Below are positions 1 to 8,429 of a stretch of DNA of 64,000 nucleotides, in pieces. The notes beneath the pieces are model-generated. The model saw only the letters and a program-made list of their open reading frames with translations. It was not told where the DNA came from and searched no databases. The stretch's first letter is position 1; each line of letters opens with the position of its first letter. Origin of the DNA: Labilithrix sp. (GTDB lineage: Bacteria > Myxococcota_A > Polyangia > Polyangiales > Polyangiaceae); the NCBI GenBank assembly GCA_019637175.1, contig JAHBWD010000029.1:37338-101337 (forward strand), given 5' to 3'. The position numbers were made by a program, and so were the translations under genes.

Positions 1-561
1 GTCGCTCATCAGCTCGTGCCCGAGCTTCTGCCCGACCCACGCGAGGCCGAGGCACCACGGGAACGAACCGACGAACGTGTAGATGTGGAACTTCGGGCGG
101 TTCATCCGCGCGACGCCGGCGGGGAAGGCGATGAACGTACGGATGACCGGCAAGAGGCGCGCGACGAGGATGATGATGTCGCCGCGCTTTTCGAACCAGC
201 GATCGGCGATGGCGAGCTCGTGCTTGCTCATGAGCACGTAGCGGCCGTACTTCTCGATCGCCCTGCGGCCGCCCTTGGCGCCGACCCAGTAGGCGACCTC
301 GCTGCCGAGGTTGCATCCGATCGCGCCGGCGAGGCCCGCGAGCCAGAGGTTGAACTGCGGCAGCGCGACGCCGTACTGGCGCGACAGCTCCGCGTTGACC
401 TCGGGGATGCTCATCGCGCCCGCGTACGGCATGATGAGCTCGCTCGGCAGCGGGATGCAGGCGCTCTCGATCCCCATCAGGATCGCGATGCCGCCGTACG
501 ACATCCACGACATCACGTAGACGCAGAAGATGCCGAGGACGAAGAAGATCTTCTTGACCAT
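1..561 (-). CDS. DedA family membrane protein (3' end outside window)
   Basis: Inner-membrane protein of the DedA/VTT family, whose members act in membrane homeostasis and probably lipid scrambling. The reading starts at the ATG complementary to 559-561 (MVKKIFFVLG) and stays open to the window edge, so the C-terminus is missing. Family marks seen: an ESACIPLPSELIM stretch near residue 30, GSEVAYWVGAKGGR in the middle, and WFEKRGD followed by ARLLPVIRTFIAFPAG. The last element is the conserved F-x-R-G / R-x-x-P-x-x-R block of the re-entrant loop. Hydrophobic segments surround these motifs. It lies 56 bp downstream of the PP2C gene on the same strand and could share its transcript. The family call is secure; the lipid substrate cannot be inferred. 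Confidence 0.9.
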   Translation of the reverse strand, partial: MVKKIFFVLGIFCVYVMSWMSYGGIAILMGIESACIPLPSELIMPYAGAMSIPEVNAELSRQYGVALPQFNLWLAGLAGAIGCNLGSEVAYWVGAKGGRRAIEKYGRYVLMSKHELAIADRWFEKRGDIIILVARLLPVIRTFIAFPAGVARMNRPKFHIYTFVGSFPWCLGLAWVGQKLGHELMSD

Positions 562-617
562 GGAAAGTGCCGCGCACTCTGGCTTCGTTGCGGAAGCCGG
601 TCAAGCGGAGCGAGCGA

Positions 618-1562
618 TCAGCTCGGTTGCGGCTTGGGGCGCGGGCCGCCCGCCGTGCCCGGGATCCCCGGCGCGGTGGGCTCGTCGCTCATGCCGAGGT
701 CGTCGTCGCCTTCGCCTTCGGCCGCCGCGCCGCCGCCTTCACGCGGCGCCGCGCTCCGGCGCGCCGCGGGGATCTCTTCGGTCGGCGCGTCGAGGTGCTC
801 CTCGATCTTGATGAGGACGGCCGTGATGTTGTCTTCGCCGCCGTGCTCGTTCGCTCGAGTGATGAGCGCCTGGCAGGCCACGCGGATGTCGGCCGACGTC
901 GTGACGACCTTGAGGATCTCCTCGTCGGTCACCATGCCCGAGAGGCCGTCGGAGCAGAGGCAGTAGACGTCGCCCGGCCGCGGATCGTCGTGCTGGATGT
1001 CGACGACGACCTGATCCTGCATCCCGAGCGCGCGGGTGATGACGTTCTTCGGCAGCTCGCTCCGCTGCTCTTCGGTCAGATCCGGCATCGCGAGCAGGTA
1101 GTCGTTGATGAGCGAGTGATCGCGCGTGAGGAGCTGGATCGCCCCGTCGCGCACGCGGTAGCAGCGCGAATCGCCCACGTGACCGATGTACATCCGGTTC
1201 TTGCGCGGGCTGAACATCGCGCCCACGACCGTGGTGCCCATGCCGTGGTACTCGCGCGAGCGCGTCGAGCGCTCGAAGATCTGCCGGTTCGCGACGCGGA
1301 TGCCGGTGAGCAGGCGGTTTTCCTCTTCCGACAGGTTCGTGTCGAAGTGGAACGGCCAGGTCACGTCGTCGTTCGCCGTCGACTTGAAGAACTCGCTGAT
1401 CGTCTCGGTGGCGAGCTTGGAGGCGACGTCGCCTGCGCGATGCCCGCCCATCCCGTCGGCCACGACGAAGAGATCGTACTCCTTGAGCACCACGAAGGAG
1501 TCTTCGTTGTGCTCCCGCTGGAGTCCCACGTCGCTCACGCCCGCTGCGATTGCCCGCATCAA
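618..1562 (-). CDS. PP2C-type Ser/Thr protein phosphatase (Stp1 family)
   Basis: Cytosolic metal-dependent phosphatase that would remove phosphate from Ser/Thr residues and so oppose the Hanks-type kinases common in this lineage. All PP2C motifs are present in order: REHNEDS near residue 20, VVADGMGGHRAGD near 35-47 (metal Asp and Gly-Gly), HVGDSRCYRVRDG, LTRDHS, CSDGLSGMVTDEE and GGEDN (metal Asp). The 314 residues fit the bacterial Stp family (about 240 for the core) plus a low-complexity acidic, Pro-rich tail of about 50 residues. The start is MMRAIAAG; the second Met, three bases on, is equally possible. No kinase gene is adjacent: the nearest is at 16.1 kb. Its partner therefore cannot be named from context. 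Confidence 0.95.
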   Translation of the reverse strand: MMRAIAAGVSDVGLQREHNEDSFVVLKEYDLFVVADGMGGHRAGDVASKLATETISEFFKSTANDDVTWPFHFDTNLSEEENRLLTGIRVANRQIFERSTRSREYHGMGTTVVGAMFSPRKNRMYIGHVGDSRCYRVRDGAIQLLTRDHSLINDYLLAMPDLTEEQRSELPKNVITRALGMQDQVVVDIQHDDPRPGDVYCLCSDGLSGMVTDEEILKVVTTSADIRVACQALITRANEHGGEDNITAVLIKIEEHLDAPTEEIPAARRSAAPREGGGAAAEGEGDDDLGMSDEPTAPGIPGTAGGPRPKPQPS

Positions 1563-1713
1563 GTCAACGGCTCCGCAATGACAATGAAATGAGGCTCGCC
1601 CGCAACGTCCCGGGGTGTCAAGCCCAGCCGCCGGCTCTGGCCGGTGGGGAGCGAAGAAATATTCATTTTATCGATGATTTCCGCAAAACGGAGACCAAGA
1701 GAAGACGGAGAGA

Positions 1714-2271
1714 TCATACCTCCATGATATCCTTCTCTTTTTGGCCGATGATGCCGTCCACGGTCTTCACCGCGTCGGAGACGGTCTCCTCGGTCTTCTT
1801 CTTGGCGCGGTCGACGTCGTCGCCTCCGGCGCCGCCCTCGGCGTCGATCTCGTTCAGCATGTCGAGCGCCTCGTGGCGGGCCTTGCGGATCGTGACCTTG
1901 CACTCCTCGCCGTACCTGCGGGCGATCTTGACGAACTCCTTGCGCCGCTCTTCGGTGAGGGGCGGGAGCGGGATTCGGATGAGGTCACCGTCGGTCTGCG
2001 GGTTCAGGTTCAGGTCGCTCTCGCGGAGCGCCTTCTCGACCGGCTTCACCTGCGTCTTGTCCCACGGTTTGACCGTGATGAGGCGCGGCTCGGGAACGTT
2101 GACGTGCGCCATCTGGCCGAGCGGCGTCATCGTTCCGTAGTAGTCGACGCGGATGCCGTCGAGGAGGCTCGGGTTGGCCCTGCCGGCGCGCAGCTTGCCG
2201 AGGTCGCGCTTGAGCACTTCGTGCGCCTTGGCGATCGACGAGACCAACTCTTTCTGTACGTCGTCAAGCAT
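1714..2271 (-). CDS. frr: Ribosome recycling factor
   Basis: RRF works with EF-G after termination to split the 70S ribosome. The 185 residues match the family's usual length. The start MLDDVQKEL was chosen over an upstream in-frame extension because RRF begins this way; the longer version adds 50 unconserved residues. Conserved blocks are LGKLRAGRANPSLLDGI, DYYG..TPLGQMAHVNVPEPR, PWDK, IRKARHEALD and a Lys-rich C-terminal helix. An acidic/Gly stretch (EGGAGGDDVD) replaces the usual ISEDE segment near residue 145. The usual partner gene pyrH (UMP kinase) is not next to it: the upstream neighbour is divergent and unrelated, so frr stands alone here. Confidence 0.97.
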   Translation of the reverse strand: MLDDVQKELVSSIAKAHEVLKRDLGKLRAGRANPSLLDGIRVDYYGTMTPLGQMAHVNVPEPRLITVKPWDKTQVKPVEKALRESDLNLNPQTDGDLIRIPLPPLTEERRKEFVKIARRYGEECKVTIRKARHEALDMLNEIDAEGGAGGDDVDRAKKKTEETVSDAVKTVDGIIGQKEKDIMEV

Positions 2272-2402
2272 CTGGTGCTCCGTACTCCGGGTTCTCGCTC
2301 TTTCGCGCCGAACCTTAGCCGCACTCGCCTTCCGCAGGAAGGGTGGACGTGACGCCGATGGCGAATAGCCCCAGGCCGCGGGACGTCTATCCTTCTGCTC
2401 GT

Positions 2403-3434
2403 ATGGCGGGCTTCGCTCCACCCCGAGACCGGCGCCGAGGCATCGCGGCCGCAGTCGTCGCGCTCGGCGTGGTCGCGGCCTCGGCCGAGGGGTCGCGCGC
2501 CTGGGCGGACGACGCGGGCAGCGGCGCCGACCCCGCTCCCGCCGCTCGATCCGCGCGCGTGACGCCTGCCCACCTCGAAGACGTCGAGCACATGTGCGCG
2601 CTCCTGACCGCGTGCGACAAGCTCCCGCTGCCTGCCGGCCTCGTGCCTCGCGACTTCATCGGGTGCACGCGGACGCTCCACGCCGAGCTCGCGTCGCCCG
2701 CGGCCGTCTCGTTCTCGCTCACCCTCCGCGACTGCGGGCTCCGCGCGAGCTCGTGCGGCGAGCTCCGCACGTGCGCGCTTCGCGGCGCGCGCGCGGACGT
2801 CTGCGCCGGGCGCGGGAAGACGGGCCCGGTCGACATGTGCGACGGCGACGGCCGCGCGATCACGTGCAGTGGCGAGCGCGTCGCGCTCGTTCGCGACTGC
2901 CCTCGCGGAGGCGAGCAGTGCGTCGTGCGCGAAGGCAAGGCGATCTGCGCGCTCGGCGCGTGCGAAAAGGACGGTCCTCCGGCGTGCTCGCCCTCGGGCA
3001 CGCGCATCCTCGAGTGCAAGAAGGGCAAGCTGGTGAGCCTCGACTGCGGCGCGTTCGGGCTCCGCTGCGTGTCGTCGAGCGAAGGACCGAGGTGCGCGAC
3101 GCAGGGGCCCTCGTGCAACGACGGGAGCACGCGGTGCGAAGGCGCGCAGGCGGTCGGCTGCTGGCACGGGCACGAGGTGCGGATCGATTGCGGCGCGCGC
3201 GGGCTCGTCTGTCGCGCGGGCCACGCGAAGTCCGACGCCGGCGTCACGCACGAGGTCGGCGCGTGCGCCGCGAGCGCGCCCGCGACGGGCGCGTGCGATC
3301 CGTCGAGCCCCGCGCGCTGCGACGGCGCGACGTTGAAATGGTGCGCGTGGGGGCAGCCGCGCTCGTACCTCTGCAAGTCGGTGGGCCTCACCCGGTGCAT
3401 CGCCGACGAGCAGGGCGCGCGTTGCGCGCAGTGA
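2403..3434 (+). CDS. Secreted Cys-rich repeat protein, function unknown
   Basis: The product carries an N-terminal signal (Arg-rich start, then GIAAAVVALGVVAASA and AWA for cleavage), so it is probably exported. The ATG at 2403 was preferred because it places the signal at the N-terminus; an ATG at 2343 in the same frame adds 20 residues. After residue 130 there are about four copies of a loose 45-residue unit. The copies begin around CDGDGRAITC, CEKDGPPACS, CNDGSTRCEG and CDPSSPARCD, each with about six Cys and a central Gly-Leu-x-Cys. This suggests small disulfide-bonded modules. No enzymatic motif is visible. Proteins of this style are common in myxobacteria. It is divergent from frr, with about 130 bp between their starts. 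Confidence 0.8.
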   Translation: MAGFAPPRDRRRGIAAAVVALGVVAASAEGSRAWADDAGSGADPAPAARSARVTPAHLEDVEHMCALLTACDKLPLPAGLVPRDFIGCTRTLHAELASPAAVSFSLTLRDCGLRASSCGELRTCALRGARADVCAGRGKTGPVDMCDGDGRAITCSGERVALVRDCPRGGEQCVVREGKAICALGACEKDGPPACSPSGTRILECKKGKLVSLDCGAFGLRCVSSSEGPRCATQGPSCNDGSTRCEGAQAVGCWHGHEVRIDCGARGLVCRAGHAKSDAGVTHEVGACAASAPATGACDPSSPARCDGATLKWCAWGQPRSYLCKSVGLTRCIADEQGARCAQ

Positions 3435-3462
3435 ACGCGGGAGGCGTGCTATCAAATCGCGC

Positions 3463-5220
3463 GTGAGGTCTCCGCTCCGCGCGCTCTCCGCTCTCGCCTT
3501 TGCCCTCGCGCTCGCCGGCGCCGCGTGCAGCAAGTGCGGCGAGCAAGCGGGCGAAGACGCCGGCGCGCGCGCGCTCGAGCCCCCGGTGCCCGCGCCCGCG
3601 AGCCTGCTCGCCGACGTGTACGTCACGTCGCCGAACAGCTCGTGGTCGAAGATCCAGCGCGGCGTCGGCGGCGCCGTCGGCATCCTGCCCGCGTCGGCGG
3701 GCGGGATCGTCTGCGCGATGGTCGGCCTCGAGCCGGCGGTCGCGAACGAGGTCGACGGCACCGCGCCGCTCTTCGGCGTCGTCGCGGGGGATCCCGCCGC
3801 GCCCGGCTTCGCGCTCGCGATGAAGCTCTCCGATCTGCGCAAGGCGCGGGCCCTGCTCGTCGACGGTGACACCGCGCGCTATTCGCCGCGCGAGGTCGCC
3901 GGGCTCACCGAGCTCGTGCCGAAGGGCGAAGAGGCTCCGTCGAAGGACGCGCCTCGCCTCGCGATCGGTGTCACCAAGGGGAGCTACCTCGTCGTCGCGA
4001 GCAACGCCGACGAGCTCGCGAAGCTCGGGCCGTACGTCACGCGTACGCTCCCGACGCGGCCCTTGCCCGAGGGCGGCGCGATCGTCGTCGACGTGCCGCG
4101 CGCGTCGATCGCGTCCGTCCTCAAGCCGAAGGTCGAGGAGCTGTGGGAGGGCGCGAAGGCGTACCTGCTCGCCGAAGACGCGCGGGTGCGCCGCGATCGA
4201 GGCCGCGCGCCCGACTTCGGCGATCCCGCGGCGATCGTCGCCGCGGTCGACGCGTACGCGGTCGAGCGCATCGCCGTCCTCGCCGATCTCGAGAAGATGC
4301 GCATCGACATCGACGTCGTCGACGACGGCGTCGTGATCGACGCGCGCATGGTCCCGCTCGCGTCGGGCGGGCCCGCGCGCGTGTGGACCGACGCGATGAC
4401 GACGGGCGACACGGCGCCGATCGTCTCGCTGCCCGCGACGTCCGCGGTGGCGGCGCTCCTGCGCGACGGCGAAGCGCAGCGCGTCGAGGGCCTCCGCGGC
4501 TTCGAAAAGGGGATCGCGTCGTCGCTCGGGGCGCGCCTCGCGGAGGCCGACGGCAAGAAGCTCCACGACGTCGTCGAAGGCTGGATCAAGGCGGGGCCCT
4601 CGACGCTCTCCGCGTCGCTCTTCTGGGACGAGCCGCGCGGCCTCTTCCTCCGCGCCGCCGTGCGCGACGCCGACGCGGCAGCGATCGCGATGAAGGGCGC
4701 GCTCGATCTCCTGCGCGCGTCGCCGTTCAAAGACGGGCTCCAGCTCAAAGAGATCGCGACCGCGAACGAAGACGTGAGCGGCGTGGGCAAGGTGTCGGTC
4801 GCGACGCTCTTGCGCGAGCCGAAGCGCGACGACGACAAGGGCGGCCGCCGCCGCGTCGCGGACGACGCGGGCGCGCCCGCGACGAAGAAGGAGAGCGCGG
4901 CGATCGCGTGGCTCGCCGACGGCGCGAAGGCCTTCTCGATCGGCGCCGGCGAGGAGCCGCTCCCGATCTTGCGCGGCGGGATCAAGCCGGACAAGAAGAT
5001 CGGCGACGAGCCCGCCCTCGTGCGCCCGCTGAAGGCGCTCGGATCGAATGCGAGCTCGGTGCTCGTCATCCAGCCGCTTCGCTTCGATCCGAGACGCGCG
5101 GAGCTCCCCGCGGCGCCGGTCGTCGTCGCCCTCGGGCGTCGCGACAAAGACGCCTTCCTCCGGATCGACGTCGCCAACGGCGTGCTCCGTGAGCTCGCGC
5201 GCTGGCAGATGGGACTCTGA
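3463..5220 (+). CDS. Lipoprotein, function unknown (585 aa)
   Basis: A GTG start gives VRSPLRALS followed by a hydrophobic stretch ending in LAGAAC, a lipobox with acceptor Cys22; membrane anchoring is therefore likely. The mature part is Ala-, Asp- and Arg-rich, with alternating hydrophobic segments (for example VVVDVPRASIASVLKPKV) resembling a repeated two-domain fold. I recognise no catalytic motif. Linker-like basic/acidic tracts sit near residues 450-475. It starts 28 bp after the Cys-rich secreted protein, so the two are probably co-transcribed. Length and style fit the many large uncharacterised myxobacterial lipoproteins. Confidence 0.75.
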   Translation: MRSPLRALSALAFALALAGAACSKCGEQAGEDAGARALEPPVPAPASLLADVYVTSPNSSWSKIQRGVGGAVGILPASAGGIVCAMVGLEPAVANEVDGTAPLFGVVAGDPAAPGFALAMKLSDLRKARALLVDGDTARYSPREVAGLTELVPKGEEAPSKDAPRLAIGVTKGSYLVVASNADELAKLGPYVTRTLPTRPLPEGGAIVVDVPRASIASVLKPKVEELWEGAKAYLLAEDARVRRDRGRAPDFGDPAAIVAAVDAYAVERIAVLADLEKMRIDIDVVDDGVVIDARMVPLASGGPARVWTDAMTTGDTAPIVSLPATSAVAALLRDGEAQRVEGLRGFEKGIASSLGARLAEADGKKLHDVVEGWIKAGPSTLSASLFWDEPRGLFLRAAVRDADAAAIAMKGALDLLRASPFKDGLQLKEIATANEDVSGVGKVSVATLLREPKRDDDKGGRRRVADDAGAPATKKESAAIAWLADGAKAFSIGAGEEPLPILRGGIKPDKKIGDEPALVRPLKALGSNASSVLVIQPLRFDPRRAELPAAPVVVALGRRDKDAFLRIDVANGVLRELARWQMGL

Positions 5221-5321
5221 TCCCGCCCAGGGATCGTCCGTGAGCCCCCTCGACTCGCGGGGAAAATAGCGAGGATCTGCTGTGTGGGGATGTGGTCCCG
5301 CGTTTGCTGGACGTCTCGCTC

Positions 5322-6326
5322 ATGAACCAGCAGCGAGCGTGGGCGGTGGGGATCGTCGGGGTGGCGATGGCGTGCGGCGGCGCCGCCTGTGGAGGCGCGC
5401 CGGAGGAGGAGACGGGATCGAGCGCCGACGAGGTGACGAGCGCCGGTCAGCTCGGCGGATCGGACATGCCCGCGGGCAGCTACGCGCTCACCTTCGACGA
5501 CGGACCGGGCCCCCGGACCGAGGAGCTCGCGAACTACCTCGGCGATCGCGGCATCGTCGGCACCTTCTTCATCAACGGAAGGAACGCGCCCGCCTACGAG
5601 TCCGCGCTCGTGGCGATCAAGGCGCGAGGTCACATCCTCGCGAACCACACGCAGAACCACGAAGACATGCGCACGCTCCAGAGCGGCGCGCTCTATCGCG
5701 CGGTCGCCGACACCGACGCCGTCATCGCGCGGCATCAGCCCGCGGGGCCGTGGCTCCTCCGCGCGCCCTACGGCGCGTGGGACGGGCGCGTCTCCGGCGA
5801 GCTCAACGCGACCGCCATGAGCAAGTACGTCGGCAGCATCTTCTGGAACGTCGGCGGGGCGCTGAGCGCCACGACGGGCGCCGACTGGGCCTGTTGGGGC
5901 AACGGCCTCGCCGTGGACGACTGCGCGAACCGATACATGAGCGAGATGCGCGCGAAGGGGCGCGGCATCATCCTCATCCACGACTCGCACGGTCGATCGG
6001 TCGACATGACGAAGACGATCGTCGAGTCGCTCGAGGGGAGCGTTCGCTTCGTGCCGCTCACCGATGCGCCGCAGATCGCGAGCGCGATCGGCGAGCCTGT
6101 CGTCGTCGGCGGCGGCGGCGGAGACTACGTGCCGCCGGCCGCGCTCTGCCCGAGCTTCACGCTGGGCCGATCGGTGCCTGGCGGCACGTGCGTGCGACGC
6201 AACGACGACGGCAAGTGGTATCGCTGCGACGCTTCGGCGCCCGCCGACTGGCCGGACTCGGACGGCCCGGGGCTCGATCCGGGGTGCACGTCGTGCCCGC
6301 AGCTGCCGAACGGCGCGTGCGAGTGA
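5322..6326 (+). CDS. Polysaccharide deacetylase (NodB domain), exported lipoprotein
   Basis: Carbohydrate esterase family 4 type enzyme, predicted to remove N- or O-acetyl groups from peptidoglycan, chitin-like or exopolysaccharide substrates outside the cytoplasm. NodB motifs are complete: LTFDDGPGPR (catalytic base and metal Asp), ANHTQNHEDM (metal His pair, H-x3-H), LLRAPYGAWD (R-x-P-Y) and IILIHDSHGRS (catalytic His). The N-terminus MNQQRAWAVGIVG...ACGGAAC carries one or two possible lipobox Cys (18 or 23). The C-terminal 60 residues form a small domain with several Cys (CVRRNDDGKWYRC...CTSCPQL) of unknown role, perhaps binding substrate. A start 30 bases upstream is also open but would push the signal inward. 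Confidence 0.9.
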   Translation: MNQQRAWAVGIVGVAMACGGAACGGAPEEETGSSADEVTSAGQLGGSDMPAGSYALTFDDGPGPRTEELANYLGDRGIVGTFFINGRNAPAYESALVAIKARGHILANHTQNHEDMRTLQSGALYRAVADTDAVIARHQPAGPWLLRAPYGAWDGRVSGELNATAMSKYVGSIFWNVGGALSATTGADWACWGNGLAVDDCANRYMSEMRAKGRGIILIHDSHGRSVDMTKTIVESLEGSVRFVPLTDAPQIASAIGEPVVVGGGGGDYVPPAALCPSFTLGRSVPGGTCVRRNDDGKWYRCDASAPADWPDSDGPGLDPGCTSCPQLPNGACE

Positions 6327-6336
6327 GGCCTCCGCT

Positions 6337-7038
6337 TCAGACGAGGAGGCGCGTGGCCGGATCGACGGCGTAGAGCTCGATCTCCTCGCGCGCCGCGAAG
6401 CGAAGGAGCGCCTCGGCGAGCTTGCTCGTGTCGCCGGTGCTCGCGGTGACGCGGGCGCGCGCCTCGCGGAGGAGCGCGTCGAAGCGAACGGGCTCGGCGC
6501 GCTCGCCGAGGACGTCGAGGGCCGCGCCGACGAGCGCGTTCGCAGACGACAGCGTCGCTCCGGTCGCCTCCACCCATCCGCCGGCGACGCGATCGACCTT
6601 CACCTTCGCGAGGCCGTTCTTCGGCGCGCGCGCCGCGGGCACGAACAGGAGCGGGCGCGCGGCGGCGCCGCCGGCGATCGTCGCGAGCAGCGCGCGCCCG
6701 CGCGCGCCGGAGAGGCCGCGCACCTTCGCGAGGCCCGGCGGGAGCTCCGGCTCCACCAGGATCGAGCCGATCGCCCTCGCCGCTTCTTCGAGCCCGGAGA
6801 GCCACTCGCCGGAGACGAGCGCCGCGGGCGACGCGACGGCCGCGACGCGCGGGGCGCGGGCGAACGCCGCCGTGATCGCGCCAGGATCGGCGTCCCACAC
6901 GTCGGTCACGAGCACGACGTCGGCTTCGCGCGCATCGCCGGCGAAGCGCACGCGAACGCCCTCGGGTGAGCGGCCGAGCACGCCCGCGAGATGCGCCGCG
7001 GTCACCGCGCGATGCGCCAGCGTCTCGCGCGCGATCAC
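6337..7038 (-). CDS. Unknown protein coupled to methyltransferase-like gene
   Basis: This 233-residue protein has no motif that I recognise. Its GTG start overlaps the stop of the upstream methyltransferase-like gene (GTGA, 7035-7038), so the two are translationally coupled and probably act together. The middle is Ala/Gly-rich with alternating hydrophobic strands (VVLVTDVWDADPG, PLLFVPAARAP). The end (LAEALLRFAAREEIELYAVD) looks like a small winged-helix or regulatory piece of the kind found at the end of larger PKMT-type methyltransferases. One reading is that the C-terminal module of a longer ancestral methyltransferase is now a separate protein; this is inference. Confidence 0.65.
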   Translation of the reverse strand: MIARETLAHRAVTAAHLAGVLGRSPEGVRVRFAGDAREADVVLVTDVWDADPGAITAAFARAPRVAAVASPAALVSGEWLSGLEEAARAIGSILVEPELPPGLAKVRGLSGARGRALLATIAGGAAARPLLFVPAARAPKNGLAKVKVDRVAGGWVEATGATLSSANALVGAALDVLGERAEPVRFDALLREARARVTASTGDTSKLAEALLRFAAREEIELYAVDPATRLLV

Positions 7039-8429
7039 GAGCCGTCACCCGCGAGGAAGAAGCCGTGGCGCGCGAAGCGATCCACGACGCCGGCGTCGCG
7101 CGGGCTCGGACTCGTCGCGCCGTCGAGCGCGGCGATCACGGCGAGCTCGCCGCGCGGGACGCGAAAGCTGCGATGGAGCGCGCTCGTGAGGACGGCGCTC
7201 TCGGCCCCGCGCGCGACCGCGCTGGCGGCGCGCGCGCGGACGTGAGGCGCGACGCGGGGCTTCTCGCCGGCGCCGGCGATCGGCGCGGGCTCGGTCGCGA
7301 TCGACAAGATCCCCTCGCACGAGGCGACGAACAGGTCGTGCGCGAGCTTCGTGCGCTCTTCGCCGTCGGCGAGATCGCGCACGGCGACGAAGCCCGGCGC
7401 CGCGAGCGCCGCGCGCGCGAGCGCCGAGCCCTCGGCCGCGCGAAGGAGCGCGCCGGTCGTCGTGCGATGGACGCCGGCGTCCGCCGGCGCGAGATCCGCC
7501 CAGAGGTGCATCGCCTCGATCGCGGCGACGTCGGGCTCCGCGCGGCGCGCGACGTCGTCGCGGCAGAGGAGAACCTGGAGGAAGGGCGATCCGGTCCGCT
7601 CCATTTCGGCCGCGATCCCGCCGGGGAGCGCGGGCGCCCTCGCGCGCGAGGCGAACAGCGGCGTCTCGCAGACGATCGCGAGGCCCGCGCCGCGCGCGCG
7701 CGCCTCGAGCTCCGCGGCGGAGAACGGATCGTTGCAGTATGCAAGCAAATCGTGGAACACGTAGCGGCTGAACGGGGCGTCGGGCGGCGTGGCGCGCGTC
7801 ACGTGCGCGCGGTACTCGCGCGCGGCCTCGGCCAGCACGGCGGTGAAGCCTTCGCCCGTCAGCGCGGCGAGATCGTCGACGAGCGCGAGCGCGGCGGTCA
7901 CCTTCGCGGCGGGATCGGCGTGCGCGGCCGCGGCCTCGCGCATCAAGACGCGCAGCGCGCGCCGGAGCTCCCAGCCCGGGAGCGCGTTGACGCTGAGGAA
8001 GGCGACGCCCGAGGGCGCGAGCGACGCGCGGATCACCGCGAGGACGTCGGCGCGGATCGGCTCGGGCACCCACGAGTACACGCCGTGCGCCACGACGTAG
8101 TCGAACACGCCGAACGCGCTCGTCGCGCGCACGTCGCGCACGTCGCGCGCGTGGATCGCGACGTTCTGCGCGCCGCTCGCCTCCGCGATCGCGACGCCTC
8201 GCGCGACCGCCTCGCGCGAGAGATCGAAGCCCACGAACGCCGCGCCGGGCAGGTACGACGCGGCGCCGATCATGTGCTCGCCGTCGCCGCATCCGATCTC
8301 GAGGACGCGCGCGGTGCTCGGCGGCGCCGTCTCGATCCCGAAGAGCCGGCCGAGCGTCGCCATCGATCGCGGATGCGCCTCCGGGTTCGCCTCGGTGTCG
8401 TAAGGAACCTCGTCGTACGCGAAGCTCAC
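7035..8429 (-). CDS. Class I SAM methyltransferase with regulatory domain (PKMT-like)
   Basis: The N-terminal 180 residues form a Rossmann methyltransferase: motif I VLEIGCGDGEHM (about 43-54), acidic residue in GFDLSREAV, and VFDYVVAHGVYSWVP as motif IV region. About 220 residues then follow that resemble the methyltransferase regulatory domain found in rickettsial-type protein lysine methyltransferases (pattern YVFHDLLAYCNDPF). The substrate is therefore possibly a protein lysine on an outer-membrane or surface protein; this is family knowledge, not shown here. The start overlaps the upstream permease gene by 4 bp (8426-8429), and the end overlaps the next gene, giving a three-gene coupled set. 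Confidence 0.8.
   Translation of the reverse strand: MSFAYDEVPYDTEANPEAHPRSMATLGRLFGIETAPPSTARVLEIGCGDGEHMIGAASYLPGAAFVGFDLSREAVARGVAIAEASGAQNVAIHARDVRDVRATSAFGVFDYVVAHGVYSWVPEPIRADVLAVIRASLAPSGVAFLSVNALPGWELRRALRVLMREAAAAHADPAAKVTAALALVDDLAALTGEGFTAVLAEAAREYRAHVTRATPPDAPFSRYVFHDLLAYCNDPFSAAELEARARGAGLAIVCETPLFASRARAPALPGGIAAEMERTGSPFLQVLLCRDDVARRAEPDVAAIEAMHLWADLAPADAGVHRTTTGALLRAAEGSALARAALAAPGFVAVRDLADGEERTKLAHDLFVASCEGILSIATEPAPIAGAGEKPRVAPHVRARAASAVARGAESAVLTSALHRSFRVPRGELAVIAALDGATSPSPRDAGVVDRFARHGFFLAGDGS

Noticed and set aside
1618..1660. Hairpin between frr and the PP2C gene as a terminator
   Set aside because: A GC stem of about seven pairs is visible, but there is no T-run on the transcribed strand.
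7045..8292. Arg-rich minus-strand frame overlapping the methyltransferase gene
   Set aside because: It is an out-of-frame shadow of the methyltransferase gene, without motifs.
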